Positions 1-6,798 of a stretch of 33,880 nucleotides of DNA are shown piece by piece (within the stretch, counting starts at the first letter, position 1; every line of letters starts with the position of its first letter). Under the pieces are notes generated by a model. The model made no database searches, had not been told where the DNA came from, and was given only the letters and a program-made list of their open reading frames with translations. The stretch is from Brunnivagina elsteri CCALA 953 (lineage in GTDB: Bacteria; Cyanobacteriota; Cyanobacteriia; Cyanobacteriales; Nostocaceae). The stretch is taken from assembly GCF_002289455.1 (NCBI RefSeq), contig NZ_NTFS01000018.1, positions 1 to 33,880 of the forward strand, in the 5' to 3' direction. A program made the position numbers and the translations under genes.

Positions 1-188
1 GGTATATTCATTATGATATTACTTTTGGTAATTAAAATCTGTATAGAGGATATTTTAATTTGTGTGCCAAAGTATGATATATATTTCTGAGATTAGATGT
101 AAAATAATTTAAATTGAATTTAGGTTATAGTTTTAAGCTATGATACCCGACGCTTTTTGACTTTATTCGAGTTTGAAATACTTTATTT
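1..188. other. AT-rich upstream region
   Basis: No gene seen. It probably contains the Nudix gene promoter. The preceding gene lies outside the window. Confidence 0.4.
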
Positions 189-740
189 ATGACAAAACTT
201 GATAAATGGAAACTTATAAAATCTGAAATGGTTTTAAATCATCGCTGGTGTCAGGTGAGAAAGGATGAAATTGAGTTACCTAATGGTAAATTTATAGATG
301 ATTTTTTTGTACATGTTAAGCCTGATGTAGCTTTGGTTTTACCAATTACTATAAATAATGAAATTGTATTTGTAAGGCAATATCGACATGCGGTAGATGA
401 CTTTTTTATGGAACTTCCCGCAGGTGGTTTTAATCCGGAAAAAGAAAGTGCTGAATCGGCAGCTTTAAGGGAGTTGGAAGAGGAAACTGGATATGTGGTA
501 GGGGAAATTAAGAAGATAGCGACACTCTATGATCGACCGAGTAAGGATACTAATAGAACCCATTTATTTTTAGCAGAAAATGTGGTTAAGGTGGGTGAAC
601 AAAATTTAGATGTTACGGAAGAAATTGAGGTTATATTAATTCCTGTTGATGAGGTTTCAGGGAAGATTGAAAATGGGGAAATTTGTGTTGCTGGAACTGT
701 GGCAGCTTTGTTATTGGGGTTGAATTATTTGAGGAAGTAA
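189..740 (+). CDS. Nudix hydrolase, ADP-ribose pyrophosphatase-like
   Basis: 183 residues. A complete Nudix box (G-x5-E-x7-REL-x-EE-x-G-Y) lies at residues 80-102, starting GGFNPEKE and ending RELEEETGY; its glutamates bind the catalytic Mg2+. The preceding VFVRQYRHAVDDFFMELPAG stretch is typical of the ADP-ribose/nucleotide-sugar pyrophosphatase subgroup, which cleaves NDP-X diphosphates to NMP and a phosphorylated product. Length matches that subgroup. The protein should be soluble and cytoplasmic. The start is the first ATG; the ribosome-binding site is weak and the upstream DNA is AT-rich. It stands alone, about 180 bp before hemJ. Exact substrate cannot be read from the sequence. Confidence 0.9.
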   Translation: MTKLDKWKLIKSEMVLNHRWCQVRKDEIELPNGKFIDDFFVHVKPDVALVLPITINNEIVFVRQYRHAVDDFFMELPAGGFNPEKESAESAALRELEEETGYVVGEIKKIATLYDRPSKDTNRTHLFLAENVVKVGEQNLDVTEEIEVILIPVDEVSGKIENGEICVAGTVAALLLGLNYLRK

Positions 741-920
741 ATTCATATAGATGAATGTGGTGGTATTATCGTAAATCATGAAATGTTGGGTTACGCAAAG
801 CCTCCACCCAACCTACAATTTTATTAACCCAACCCATATAATTCTCCAAAATTCCCCCTTCCCCTGTAATCTAGTATTTAACAGCCTCAAAACGAGGATA
901 ATAAAAGGCAGGTTACATTA

Positions 921-1511
921 ATGGCATATCAATGGTTTAAAGCATTTCATATCATTGGCGTTGTCGTGTGGTTCGCTGGATTATTCTATTTAGTACGTCT
1001 CTTTATCTATCATATCGAAGCCGAACAGGAACCCGAACCCGCAAAAAGCATCCTCCAAAAGCAATACACCATTATGGAGAAGCGACTTTACGGCATCATT
1101 ACCACACCAGGTATGCTAGTCACTGTTGCTTGTGCGATCGCATTATTGGTGACGCAACCGGAATGGCTACATCAAACTTGGATGCATGTAAAACTTGGTT
1201 TTGTTGTCTTATTATTGGGTTATCACCACTACTGTAAACGCTTAATGCGACAACTCGATCAAGGTACTTGTAAGTGGACAAGTCAGCAAATGCGGGCAAT
1301 GAATGAAGCACCTACAATATTACTTGTAATTATTGTTATGTTGGTGATTTTCAAAAATAGTCTTCCTGTAGATATGACAACCTGGGTAATCTTTGGTTTA
1401 GTTTTGCTTATGGCAGTAACAATACAACTTTATGCCCGTAAGCGTCGTCTTGACAAAGAAAAAGAATTAGCGCAAATGGCAAATACCCAAGCACTTCAAG
1501 AACAAGCATAA
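921..1511 (+). CDS. hemJ: Protoporphyrinogen IX oxidase HemJ
   Basis: 196 residues, very hydrophobic, with about four to five membrane helices. The N-terminus (AYQWFKAFHIIGVVVWFAG), the KRLYGIITTPGM segment and the HVKLGFVVLLLGYHHYCKR segment are hallmarks of the HemJ family; the conserved His in helix 1 and the Lys/His of the third segment are visible. HemJ oxidises protoporphyrinogen IX to protoporphyrin IX, the last step shared by heme and chlorophyll synthesis, in the membrane; it replaces HemG/HemY in most cyanobacteria. The ATG follows an AAGGCAGG ribosome-binding site. The C-terminal tail (about residues 172-196) is charged and probably cytoplasmic. It looks like a single-gene unit. 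Confidence 0.93.
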   Translation: MAYQWFKAFHIIGVVVWFAGLFYLVRLFIYHIEAEQEPEPAKSILQKQYTIMEKRLYGIITTPGMLVTVACAIALLVTQPEWLHQTWMHVKLGFVVLLLGYHHYCKRLMRQLDQGTCKWTSQQMRAMNEAPTILLVIIVMLVIFKNSLPVDMTTWVIFGLVLLMAVTIQLYARKRRLDKEKELAQMANTQALQEQA

Positions 1512-1524
1512 TATTTTATGGAAA

Positions 1525-1560
1525 GTTAGGAGTTAGGAGTTAGTAATTACGAATTACGAA
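1525..1560. repeat. Heptamer-type short tandem repeat
   Basis: Just after hemJ the DNA reads as overlapping units of gttagga followed by two copies of an attacgaa unit. Such heptanucleotide arrays (STRR-type) are common between genes of heterocystous cyanobacteria. Related GGAGTTA/CCACTAA units recur around 26189, 26245, 26357, 27303 and 33181 in this window. Confidence 0.6.
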
Positions 1561-1582
1561 TAATCCTTTCTCCCTTCCCCTA

Positions 1583-1750
1583 CTATTTTGAGATTAAAGA
1601 TTGAATAATGCCTGCGATCGCACCTAAAAGTAGCACAATCCCAGGCATGGAACCAATGGCAAAACCGATCCCTCTTTTTTCAGCAGCTTGATAATATCCC
1701 CAAGCATAGATAATACGTCCTAAGAGAACCCCACAGAATAATTGATCCTG
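1583..1750 (-). pseudogene. MAPEG (microsomal GST-like) gene remnant, C-terminal part only
   Basis: The minus strand encodes 55 residues without its own start codon, beginning QDQLFCGVLLGRIIYAWGYY and ending LISK before a TAG stop. The GRIIYAWGYY...AEKRG pattern resembles the end of MGST3-type MAPEG proteins (membrane glutathione transferases/peroxidases, normally about 130-150 residues). The N-terminal half is absent: immediately upstream, in the same frame, is the TGA stop of the 76-residue gene at 1751-1981. This is what a deletion that removed the 5' half of a MAPEG gene would leave. Family assignment is from recalled motifs. Confidence 0.6.
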
Positions 1751-1981
1751 TCATAAATGTTGCTGTTTGGGCGAGGGATACTCTGCTTCAGACATCTCAG
1801 GCTCAATTGCATAGTTATTGACAATTCCCTCATAGTCTACTGTGTAACCAGCCCCTAATGGCTCATTAAGCGATTTTCCGGCTTCTTGCCGTGCATGTGC
1901 TTGAACCTCTGCGGGGATTAGCTCACTACCATCACTAGGAGGATGTGTTGCTGCTTTCTTCTCTTTATCGGTGTAAGTCAT
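1751..1981 (-). CDS. Small hydrophilic conserved-type protein, possibly 3'-truncated
   Basis: 76 residues, acidic and soluble (HPPSDGSELIPAEVQAHARQ..., ending YPSPKQQHL). It resembles a family of small cyanobacterial proteins that, as I recall, continue after the SPKQQ motif into a single membrane helix; here the frame stops two residues after that motif, where the MAPEG remnant begins in the same frame. The tail may therefore have been lost in the same deletion that beheaded the MAPEG gene. The ATG has a GAGG ribosome-binding site about 11 bases upstream. Function unknown. Whether it is still functional cannot be judged from the sequence. Confidence 0.6.
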   Translation of the reverse strand: MTYTDKEKKAATHPPSDGSELIPAEVQAHARQEAGKSLNEPLGAGYTVDYEGIVNNYAIEPEMSEAEYPSPKQQHL

Positions 1982-2204
1982 AGTTATATTGCCTCATAAG
2001 GTTAATTTTAAAAGCTGAGTACTGGTAGGCATTACCCAACTCTGTCTTAAGTAGTCGGGCATTCATTAATTCTGCTAATCTGCACTCAATACAGATGGAT
2101 ACTTAGTAAAAAGGCTTTGCTCATGAGTCCCTTTTGACTCTAAGGCTACTCAAAAAATTTGAGGAACTTGTGAGTAATCGCCGATATACTTCTACTACAA
2201 TGGA

Positions 2205-2396
2205 TCACTTACCGATACGAATTCCATGGAGAGAACTAAGCACTCCGAACACATTCAGCACCCACACAACGACGGCGACGACAACTGCAATGTTCAGGAT
2301 TTGCTTGATCTTCCTATCCATCGGAATGTAGTTGTTCACGAGCCACAATAGAACCCCAACCACAATGAGAACTATCACAAATTGGACTAGATCCAT
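2205..2396 (-). CDS. Thivi_2564-family small membrane protein
   Basis: 63 residues with two membrane helices, roughly residues 4-22 and 33-53, separated by the loop NNYIPMDRKIK. The pattern VGVLLWLVNNYIPMD...ILN...VWVLNVFG matches small two-helix membrane proteins annotated as Thivi_2564 family, of unknown role but often near other envelope-stress genes. The start follows GAGG nine bases upstream. The next gene on this strand upstream is the lmo0937-like protein, 69 bp away, so both may share a transcript. Confidence 0.8.
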   Translation of the reverse strand: MDLVQFVIVLIVVGVLLWLVNNYIPMDRKIKQILNIAVVVAVVVWVLNVFGVLSSLHGIRIGK

Positions 2397-2465
2397 GATG
2401 AATAACCTCTTTTTTACTATCTAAGGAGTACGGTTTTATGCTTGCAAGCCAAGCCACAATGGTAA

Positions 2466-2621
2466 TTAAAAACTACGACGACCTATAAACAAGTTGTAGA
2501 CAATGCCAATCAGTGCCAAAATCAAAAGCAGGTGGATTAAGCTACCACCGATGTGAATTGAGAATCCTAACAACCAGAGCACGAAAAGCACAACAACGGC
2601 AGTCCAGATGAGATTCAACAT
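2466..2621 (-). CDS. lmo0937-family small membrane protein
   Basis: 51 residues, starting MLNLIWTAVVVLFVLWLLGF and ending FIGRRSF, with two membrane helices around the HIGGSLIH loop. This is the layout of lmo0937-family proteins, tiny envelope proteins of unknown function found in many bacteria and often stress-induced. A strong ribosome-binding site (GGGAGG) sits eight bases before the ATG. It is easily missed because it is so short. It lies between the Thivi_2564-like gene and the broken CsbD-like gene, all on the minus strand. Confidence 0.8.
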   Translation of the reverse strand: MLNLIWTAVVVLFVLWLLGFSIHIGGSLIHLLLILALIGIVYNLFIGRRSF

Positions 2622-3079
2622 ATTTTCCTCCCGTATTTTTAGATAAAAGTGGTGAAAATCCAGCCAGAGTAAAAGGTTATTAGAAACTATGACGGGTCTT
2701 AGGCTACCTTGCCATTTACCGTCATTGCGAATGGAGCGAAGCGGAATGAAGGTAAATTTTTTTTGTCCACTTACTTAATACTTGACGGCGTAAATTTATC
2801 GATGGATAGTTCCTCCGCTTCTTTGAGAAGCTAGAAATCTGGTAACATTGGGTTTACTTATACCAATTCAATATGAAAATGCATATAATTTGCCTGACTC
2901 CGCAGGCTTTGTTTATTTAGCCCCAGGCTTCCAGCCTGAGGGCGTTAATGTGCAGCCTCACATAGAATTGCGATTACGCCGCTTTGTACTATAGCGGTTC
3001 ACTTGTGTCGAAAGAAGCTATTCTTTGAGGAAGGTTTCAATTATTTGCCTGAATAGCGATCGCCATAATAAATGATCAA
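2622..3079. other. Gene-free spacer with palindromic repeats
   Basis: No coding region is seen. It holds an imperfect palindrome at 2717-2755 (gtcattgcgaatggagcg...), a hairpin at 2891-2907 (gcctg/caggc) and a second at 2920-2943 (caggct/agcctg). These look like dispersed cyanobacterial palindromic repeats; none resembles an RNA gene I know. Confidence 0.5.
2717..2755. repeat. Imperfect palindromic intergenic repeat
   Basis: Outer arms tacc-tcatt / aatga-ggta enclose gcgaatggagcgaagcgg, itself rich in short self-complementary words. The sequence resembles the widespread 'gtcattgcgaatggagcgaa' dispersed repeat of bacterial genomes. It would fold into a hairpin in RNA. Confidence 0.5.
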
Positions 3080-3262
3080 CTAGTCAACAATTTTTTTGAC
3101 TTCATCTTTCACATCTTCGATAATGTGACGAACTTTTGCCTCTGTCTGTTTTGCTTTGCCCTCTGCCTAAGCTTTAGGATCACCAGTTAGATACCCTACT
3201 GCTTCTTGAAGTTTACCTTCGATATTTTTGGCGGTTGCCTTGACTTTATCGTTTAAACTCAT
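3080..3262 (-). pseudogene. CsbD-like stress protein gene with a nonsense codon
   Basis: The minus strand encodes a full-length, 60-codon CsbD-family protein starting MSLNDKVKATAKNIEGKLQE and ending DEVKKIVD, except that codon 32 (3167-3169) is TAG. The context GDPKA-stop-AEGKAKQTEAK suggests a CAG (Gln) or AAG (Lys) codon changed by one base. CsbD-like proteins are small, lysine-rich, stress-induced proteins of unknown mechanism. The frame is open on both sides of the stop, so the lesion is probably recent, or is a sequencing error. The start has a GGAGA-type ribosome-binding site. The truncated 31-residue product would lack the second half of the domain. Confidence 0.8.
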
Positions 3263-3596
3263 GATTCTCTCCTGATTGAATTTGAGAACTACTTGCTACA
3301 AACGAGTTAACTATTCTGCTTCTAGTAGTCTGTCAACTTTATTTTGACGGATGTTAGTAGTGCGGGCATCCTGCCCACGTAAGAGTTTTAATCACAATAT
3401 ATCCGTCATTTTTATCTTGACAGAGTACTAGTACTAGTGTAAGAGATGGTTGTTTTATTTCCTGAATGAATTGATTCAACACGATACAAAACGTAACTGA
3501 AAATACAATGTAAATGACATATGTAATAAGATGTTTATGTTTATGAAGCTAGGTTAATTTTAGAGCTTATTTTCCTATTTTTGAGCAGGGGTAAAA
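3263..3596. other. Spacer between csbD remnant and DUF6671 gene
   Basis: Apart from the MITE-like element at 3323-3430 I see no gene. The last 150 bases are AT-rich and presumably carry the promoter of the gene starting at 3597, but no convincing -35/-10 pair was identified. Confidence 0.4.
3323..3430. mobile_element. MITE-like element with ~30-bp inverted ends
   Basis: A 108-bp unit is bounded by 3323-3352 (tagtagtctgtcaac...tgacggat) and 3401-3430, which reads as the near-perfect reverse complement. The two arms match at the great majority of positions. The centre contains a small palindrome (gcgggcatcctgcccac). There is no coding capacity. This is the structure of a miniature inverted-repeat transposable element. 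The flanking ctag/actag words may include the target duplication, but its limits are unclear. Confidence 0.65.
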
Positions 3597-4463
3597 ATGC
3601 AAACTCAAGATTCATTATTTACCAATCGGAACGCGATACTAGCGACTATGCATAAAAAAGAGCAAGTTATCGCACCAATCTTAGAACAAGAATTAGGAAT
3701 TAAACTCATAATTCGGGCAGATTTGAATACCGATAGTTTTGGTACTTTTAGTCGGGATATTAAAAGAGCAGGAACACAAATTGAAGCAGCACGATTAAAA
3801 GCAGAAAAAGCCTTAGAAATTACAGGTGAAAAAATTGCGATCGCAAGTGAAGGTAGTTTTGCTCCACATCCCCATCTGCCTTACATTTCTAGCAATAAGG
3901 AAATAGTTATTTTTATTGATCGAGAACTTGATTTAGAAATAATTGGTGAGGAATTTTCAACTGACACCAATCATAATCATCAAGCCATACAAAATTTAGA
4001 GTCAGCTTTTGATTTTGCCAAAAAGGTAGGTTTTCCCGAACATGGTTTAATTGTCATGTTGAATGAAAACCCTAAAGATAGCAGTGAAGTTTTTAAAGGG
4101 ATTAATACTGAATCAAAACTGATTGAAGCAGTTAATCTAATTCTGAAAAACTCCTCGACAGGTAAAGCTCATATGGAAACAGATATGAGAGCAATGTATA
4201 ACCCAACTCGGATGAAAAATATTGAAAAAGCTACTCGCAATTTAATTAGTAAAATTAAAAGTTGTTGTCCCAAATGTTCCACTCCTGGTTTTACAATTAC
4301 TCAACGAATCCAAGGTTTACCTTGTGGAATGTGTTATGCACCAACTTTATTAACTAAAGCTGTAATTTATGAATGTAAAAAATGCGGTTTTAGGAAAGAA
4401 AGATTATTTCCTGATGGCATAGAACTTGCCGATCCAGGACAATGTACGTATTGTAATCCTTAA
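3597..4463 (+). CDS. DUF6671-type protein with C-terminal zinc-binding cysteines
   Basis: 288 residues, soluble. The first ~210 residues form an alpha/beta domain (NAILATMHKKEQVIAPILEQ at the start; HPHLPYISSNKEIVIFIDRE in the middle). Residues ~223-288 carry four CxxC-type pairs (CPKC, CGMC, CKKC, CTYC), suggesting two zinc ribbons. The layout fits DUF6671, a family with no established function. The ribosome-binding site is AGGGG. The downstream neighbour is convergent, separated by a strong hairpin. The zinc ribbons hint at nucleic-acid or protein binding, but that is inference. Confidence 0.75.
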   Translation: MQTQDSLFTNRNAILATMHKKEQVIAPILEQELGIKLIIRADLNTDSFGTFSRDIKRAGTQIEAARLKAEKALEITGEKIAIASEGSFAPHPHLPYISSNKEIVIFIDRELDLEIIGEEFSTDTNHNHQAIQNLESAFDFAKKVGFPEHGLIVMLNENPKDSSEVFKGINTESKLIEAVNLILKNSSTGKAHMETDMRAMYNPTRMKNIEKATRNLISKIKSCCPKCSTPGFTITQRIQGLPCGMCYAPTLLTKAVIYECKKCGFRKERLFPDGIELADPGQCTYCNP

Positions 4464-4470
4464 ATAAAAT

Positions 4471-4512
4471 TATCCCCATATCCCCGACTTCTTAAAGGGG
4501 GATATGGGGATA
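4471..4512. terminator. Shared hairpin between convergent genes
   Basis: A perfect 15-bp stem (4471-4485 with 4498-4512; left arm tatccccatatcccc) closes a 12-base loop. It sits between the stops of the DUF6671 gene and the converging acyltransferase gene. There is no long T-run on either strand, so it may end transcription from both sides imperfectly, or act as a 3' stabiliser. The arm sequence is also seen in dispersed cyanobacterial repeats. Confidence 0.55.
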
Positions 4513-4525
4513 TGGGGGGAATAAA

Positions 4526-5500
4526 TTACCAAAATAAATGATTTAAAAAGTTCCGCAAAGGTTTTTTTCCAACTGGTTCAGAATAATCCATTGGCAATAA
4601 GTTTTGAATTGCTACTTGTAGTTCATCTATTACTGCTTGAATTTGTTCAGCTTTGATTCGATTACACTTAGGAAATACTAAAGGCTCTCCAATTCTTACT
4701 ATTAACTCCTTGCGGAAAAATAAGTCTTTAGTTCCAACAAGTGCAATAGGTAAAATCGGAACACCAGAACGCAATGCATAAATTGCAGCACCACGTTTTA
4801 AAGGTAATACTTGTCCTTCAACAGCACCTAACTTACCTTCAGGAAACAGTAAAACACTATCACCACGATTAAAAATTCCTTGGACAATTCTGTCTAATCT
4901 TCGCATTGATTCAATCGAATTACCTTTAGGGACATATTTTTCAATATCCGCAGCAAGTTCCCCTAAATCTTCACATCCTGCTTTTGCTGCTTCAACTACC
5001 GCTATTTCTTCTTTCCACATTCTTTCCAGGGGAATAACTCCCTTAGCAAAACGTAGTAATATACGCTTCCAATTGTTGTTATATAAGGTACGAGCATCAC
5101 CCAAAATATGAAAATATGGTTTTGCAGGTAATTCCGATAATAGTAAAAATGGGTCAATATGGTTGAGGTGATTTACTGCTATCAATACAGGAATATTGGG
5201 AATTCTTTCGGAATTTTCAACTTTCACACAAAATAGGGTATTTATGATTATTCGCATTACCATACGTCGAATGTAACCGCTAATTTTGCGCTCTGTACCA
5301 CCTTCTAACAAAGCTTCCTGCGATAATAGGGTTTGTTGAATCATCTGATTAGAAGTGCGATCGCGTGCAAATTCTAAACCTTCACCAGCACGTTTAATTG
5401 CTTCTTCGGTTAATTCTGTTTGGTTATTAAATTGATTATTAACAATTAGTGCTGAATTAGCTGAATTAAATTTCTGTTCACAATGCAAAGTAGATGTCAT
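4526..5500 (-). CDS. 1-acyl-sn-glycerol-3-phosphate acyltransferase-like protein (PlsC family)
   Basis: 324 residues. The acyltransferase motif H-x4-D is at residues 111-116 (NHLNHIDPF) and the acceptor-binding FPEG at 219-222. PlsC enzymes add the second acyl chain to lysophosphatidic acid at the inner membrane. The ~95-residue N-terminal extension before the catalytic domain is unusual for PlsC, and there is a ~60-residue stretch between the first motif and FPEG containing VIPLER. Without a strong ribosome-binding site at the first ATG, an internal start is possible (Met53 or Met80). It may be a divergent member acting on another glycerolipid acceptor. No operon partners are visible. Confidence 0.82.
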   Translation of the reverse strand: MTSTLHCEQKFNSANSALIVNNQFNNQTELTEEAIKRAGEGLEFARDRTSNQMIQQTLLSQEALLEGGTERKISGYIRRMVMRIIINTLFCVKVENSERIPNIPVLIAVNHLNHIDPFLLLSELPAKPYFHILGDARTLYNNNWKRILLRFAKGVIPLERMWKEEIAVVEAAKAGCEDLGELAADIEKYVPKGNSIESMRRLDRIVQGIFNRGDSVLLFPEGKLGAVEGQVLPLKRGAAIYALRSGVPILPIALVGTKDLFFRKELIVRIGEPLVFPKCNRIKAEQIQAVIDELQVAIQNLLPMDYSEPVGKKPLRNFLNHLFW

Positions 5501-5893
5501 TTCGATTTTGGATTGGGATTTTTACTAAGAATTAATTATTTGGGAACATCAAAAAATAAATATTCCCAATATACAAGGGGTGGGATTTTTTACTTTCTAG
5601 AAGTTCTTTAAATAAGGTGTGCTGTTCGCTATGTAATTACACTAGCTGAAGACAAACTACAAAAGTTAATTACTGAGACAGTTTTTTTCAATGTCCTCAA
5701 ATAAACCTGTTCTAGCTCAATAAATACAGCTATTTGCACTTATTTTGGTGGACAGACGCTTAATTGTCATATGTGGCAGAATATATTTTCATATTAATTT
5801 TTCATCTAGAGAGACGTGACATATCTCATCTCTACAAGATTTTGGATATTCTAAATTCTAAATTCCAACTTCTGATTTCTGATTTATTCCTTA
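5501..5893. other. Gene-free spacer
   Basis: 393 AT-rich bases. No gene or RNA is recognised. Around 5809-5847 lies a degraded copy of an 'agagacgt...tctctac' palindrome of the kind often dispersed in cyanobacteria. Confidence 0.4.
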
Positions 5894-6547
5894 TTAAAAT
5901 TCCTTCCAAGCAAAATCCCGCATAGATTTTCGTGATTTATCGTTGTATCCAACTCTATTTTCCCGTTTAGCTTTCAAAACCGTTTCTAACGACTTAACTA
6001 TTTGAGATATTTCTGGAACAGCACGCTTTTTCGGATGATTATTCAGATACAAACACTCCTTAGTTGCTGATAACTCATCTTTGCGGGGAGATGCATAAAA
6101 ACTTAAAGCATCACTTGCCAAACAAGCACCAACTATCTCCACATAGTTTAGATAAGTTACACAAAAAACCAAAATTTCATCCTCTTCCGGTTCATATACA
6201 ACCGGATCTGTTTTTTGAAAAACCCATGACTTTTCGGCGCGATCGCAATGTACACTTTTAACATGGAGTCTTGCATTTACAGTTTTGATATCCGCATCAA
6301 AACTTTTCTGATGTCTCTGATGAATGGAAAAATCCACCTCTTCAGTAATCTTTACCCCTATTCTCCCTATTTCCCTCTCAACAGCGACTTCTGCCAACTT
6401 TGCCCAATATGCCTGATTTATAATAATTTCGATATCCGTTTGATTTCTATCCTTGGCATAAATATCACCAACGGTATCGGCATAAATCTCCGCAAACTCT
6501 CTACAATCTTGTTTATTCTGCTCTGTAATACTTATTTTTATAGCCAT
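5894..6547 (-). CDS. Uncharacterised protein, possible PD-(D/E)XK nuclease fold
   Basis: 217 residues, soluble, not assigned to a named family. A helix with Glu (KLAEVAVEREIG, about residues 50-61) is followed by FDADIKT and then LHVKSV, which has the spacing of a PD-(D/E)XK nuclease core (Glu helix, Asp, then x-x-Lys on the next strand). The canonical D/E two residues before the Lys is His here, so activity is uncertain. No methyltransferase or other restriction partner is adjacent. The C-terminal ~50 residues are basic (NHPKKRAVPEI..., KAKRENRVGYNDKSRKSM). The start is the first ATG; no good ribosome-binding site is seen. It could instead be a non-enzymatic relative. Confidence 0.6.
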   Translation of the reverse strand: MAIKISITEQNKQDCREFAEIYADTVGDIYAKDRNQTDIEIIINQAYWAKLAEVAVEREIGRIGVKITEEVDFSIHQRHQKSFDADIKTVNARLHVKSVHCDRAEKSWVFQKTDPVVYEPEEDEILVFCVTYLNYVEIVGACLASDALSFYASPRKDELSATKECLYLNNHPKKRAVPEISQIVKSLETVLKAKRENRVGYNDKSRKSMRDFAWKEF

Positions 6548-6798
6548 TTTAGAAAATTTGCCAGCAACAGCCTATCACTCAACACTAGTATAAAAAAGTG
6601 TAGTTATGCAAATAAACCTTATCTAAGTAAGTTAGCATCAATAAATTCAACTATATTTATTTTATTCTCTCTGCGTCCTCCGCGTCTTGGCGGTTCACTA
6701 ATATTTTATTTAATTAATTCTGACAGATTCCCGACTTCGATCGAAAAGCCGGAAATCTTCTATTCCACTAAGTAAAAACTCGGAAGCAAAAAATCTAA
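6548..6798. other. Spacer with a dispersed-repeat fragment and a hairpin
   Basis: Contains ctctgcgtcctccgcgtctt near 6668, a fragment of a common cyanobacterial intergenic repeat, and at about 6722-6757 an imperfect stem (gattcccgactt with aagccggaaatc) that could end transcription of the flavoprotein gene on the minus strand. No gene is seen. Confidence 0.4.

Noticed and set aside
2891-2943. Possible tRNA or small RNA from adjacent hairpins
   Set aside because: No cloverleaf, no anticodon arm or CCA-like end; two independent short palindromes fit dispersed repeats better.
6248-6775. 175-codon plus-strand frame opposite the nuclease-like gene
   Set aside because: Phe/Ile/Ser/Leu-rich product of AT-rich antisense DNA; the minus-strand protein is the more protein-like reading.
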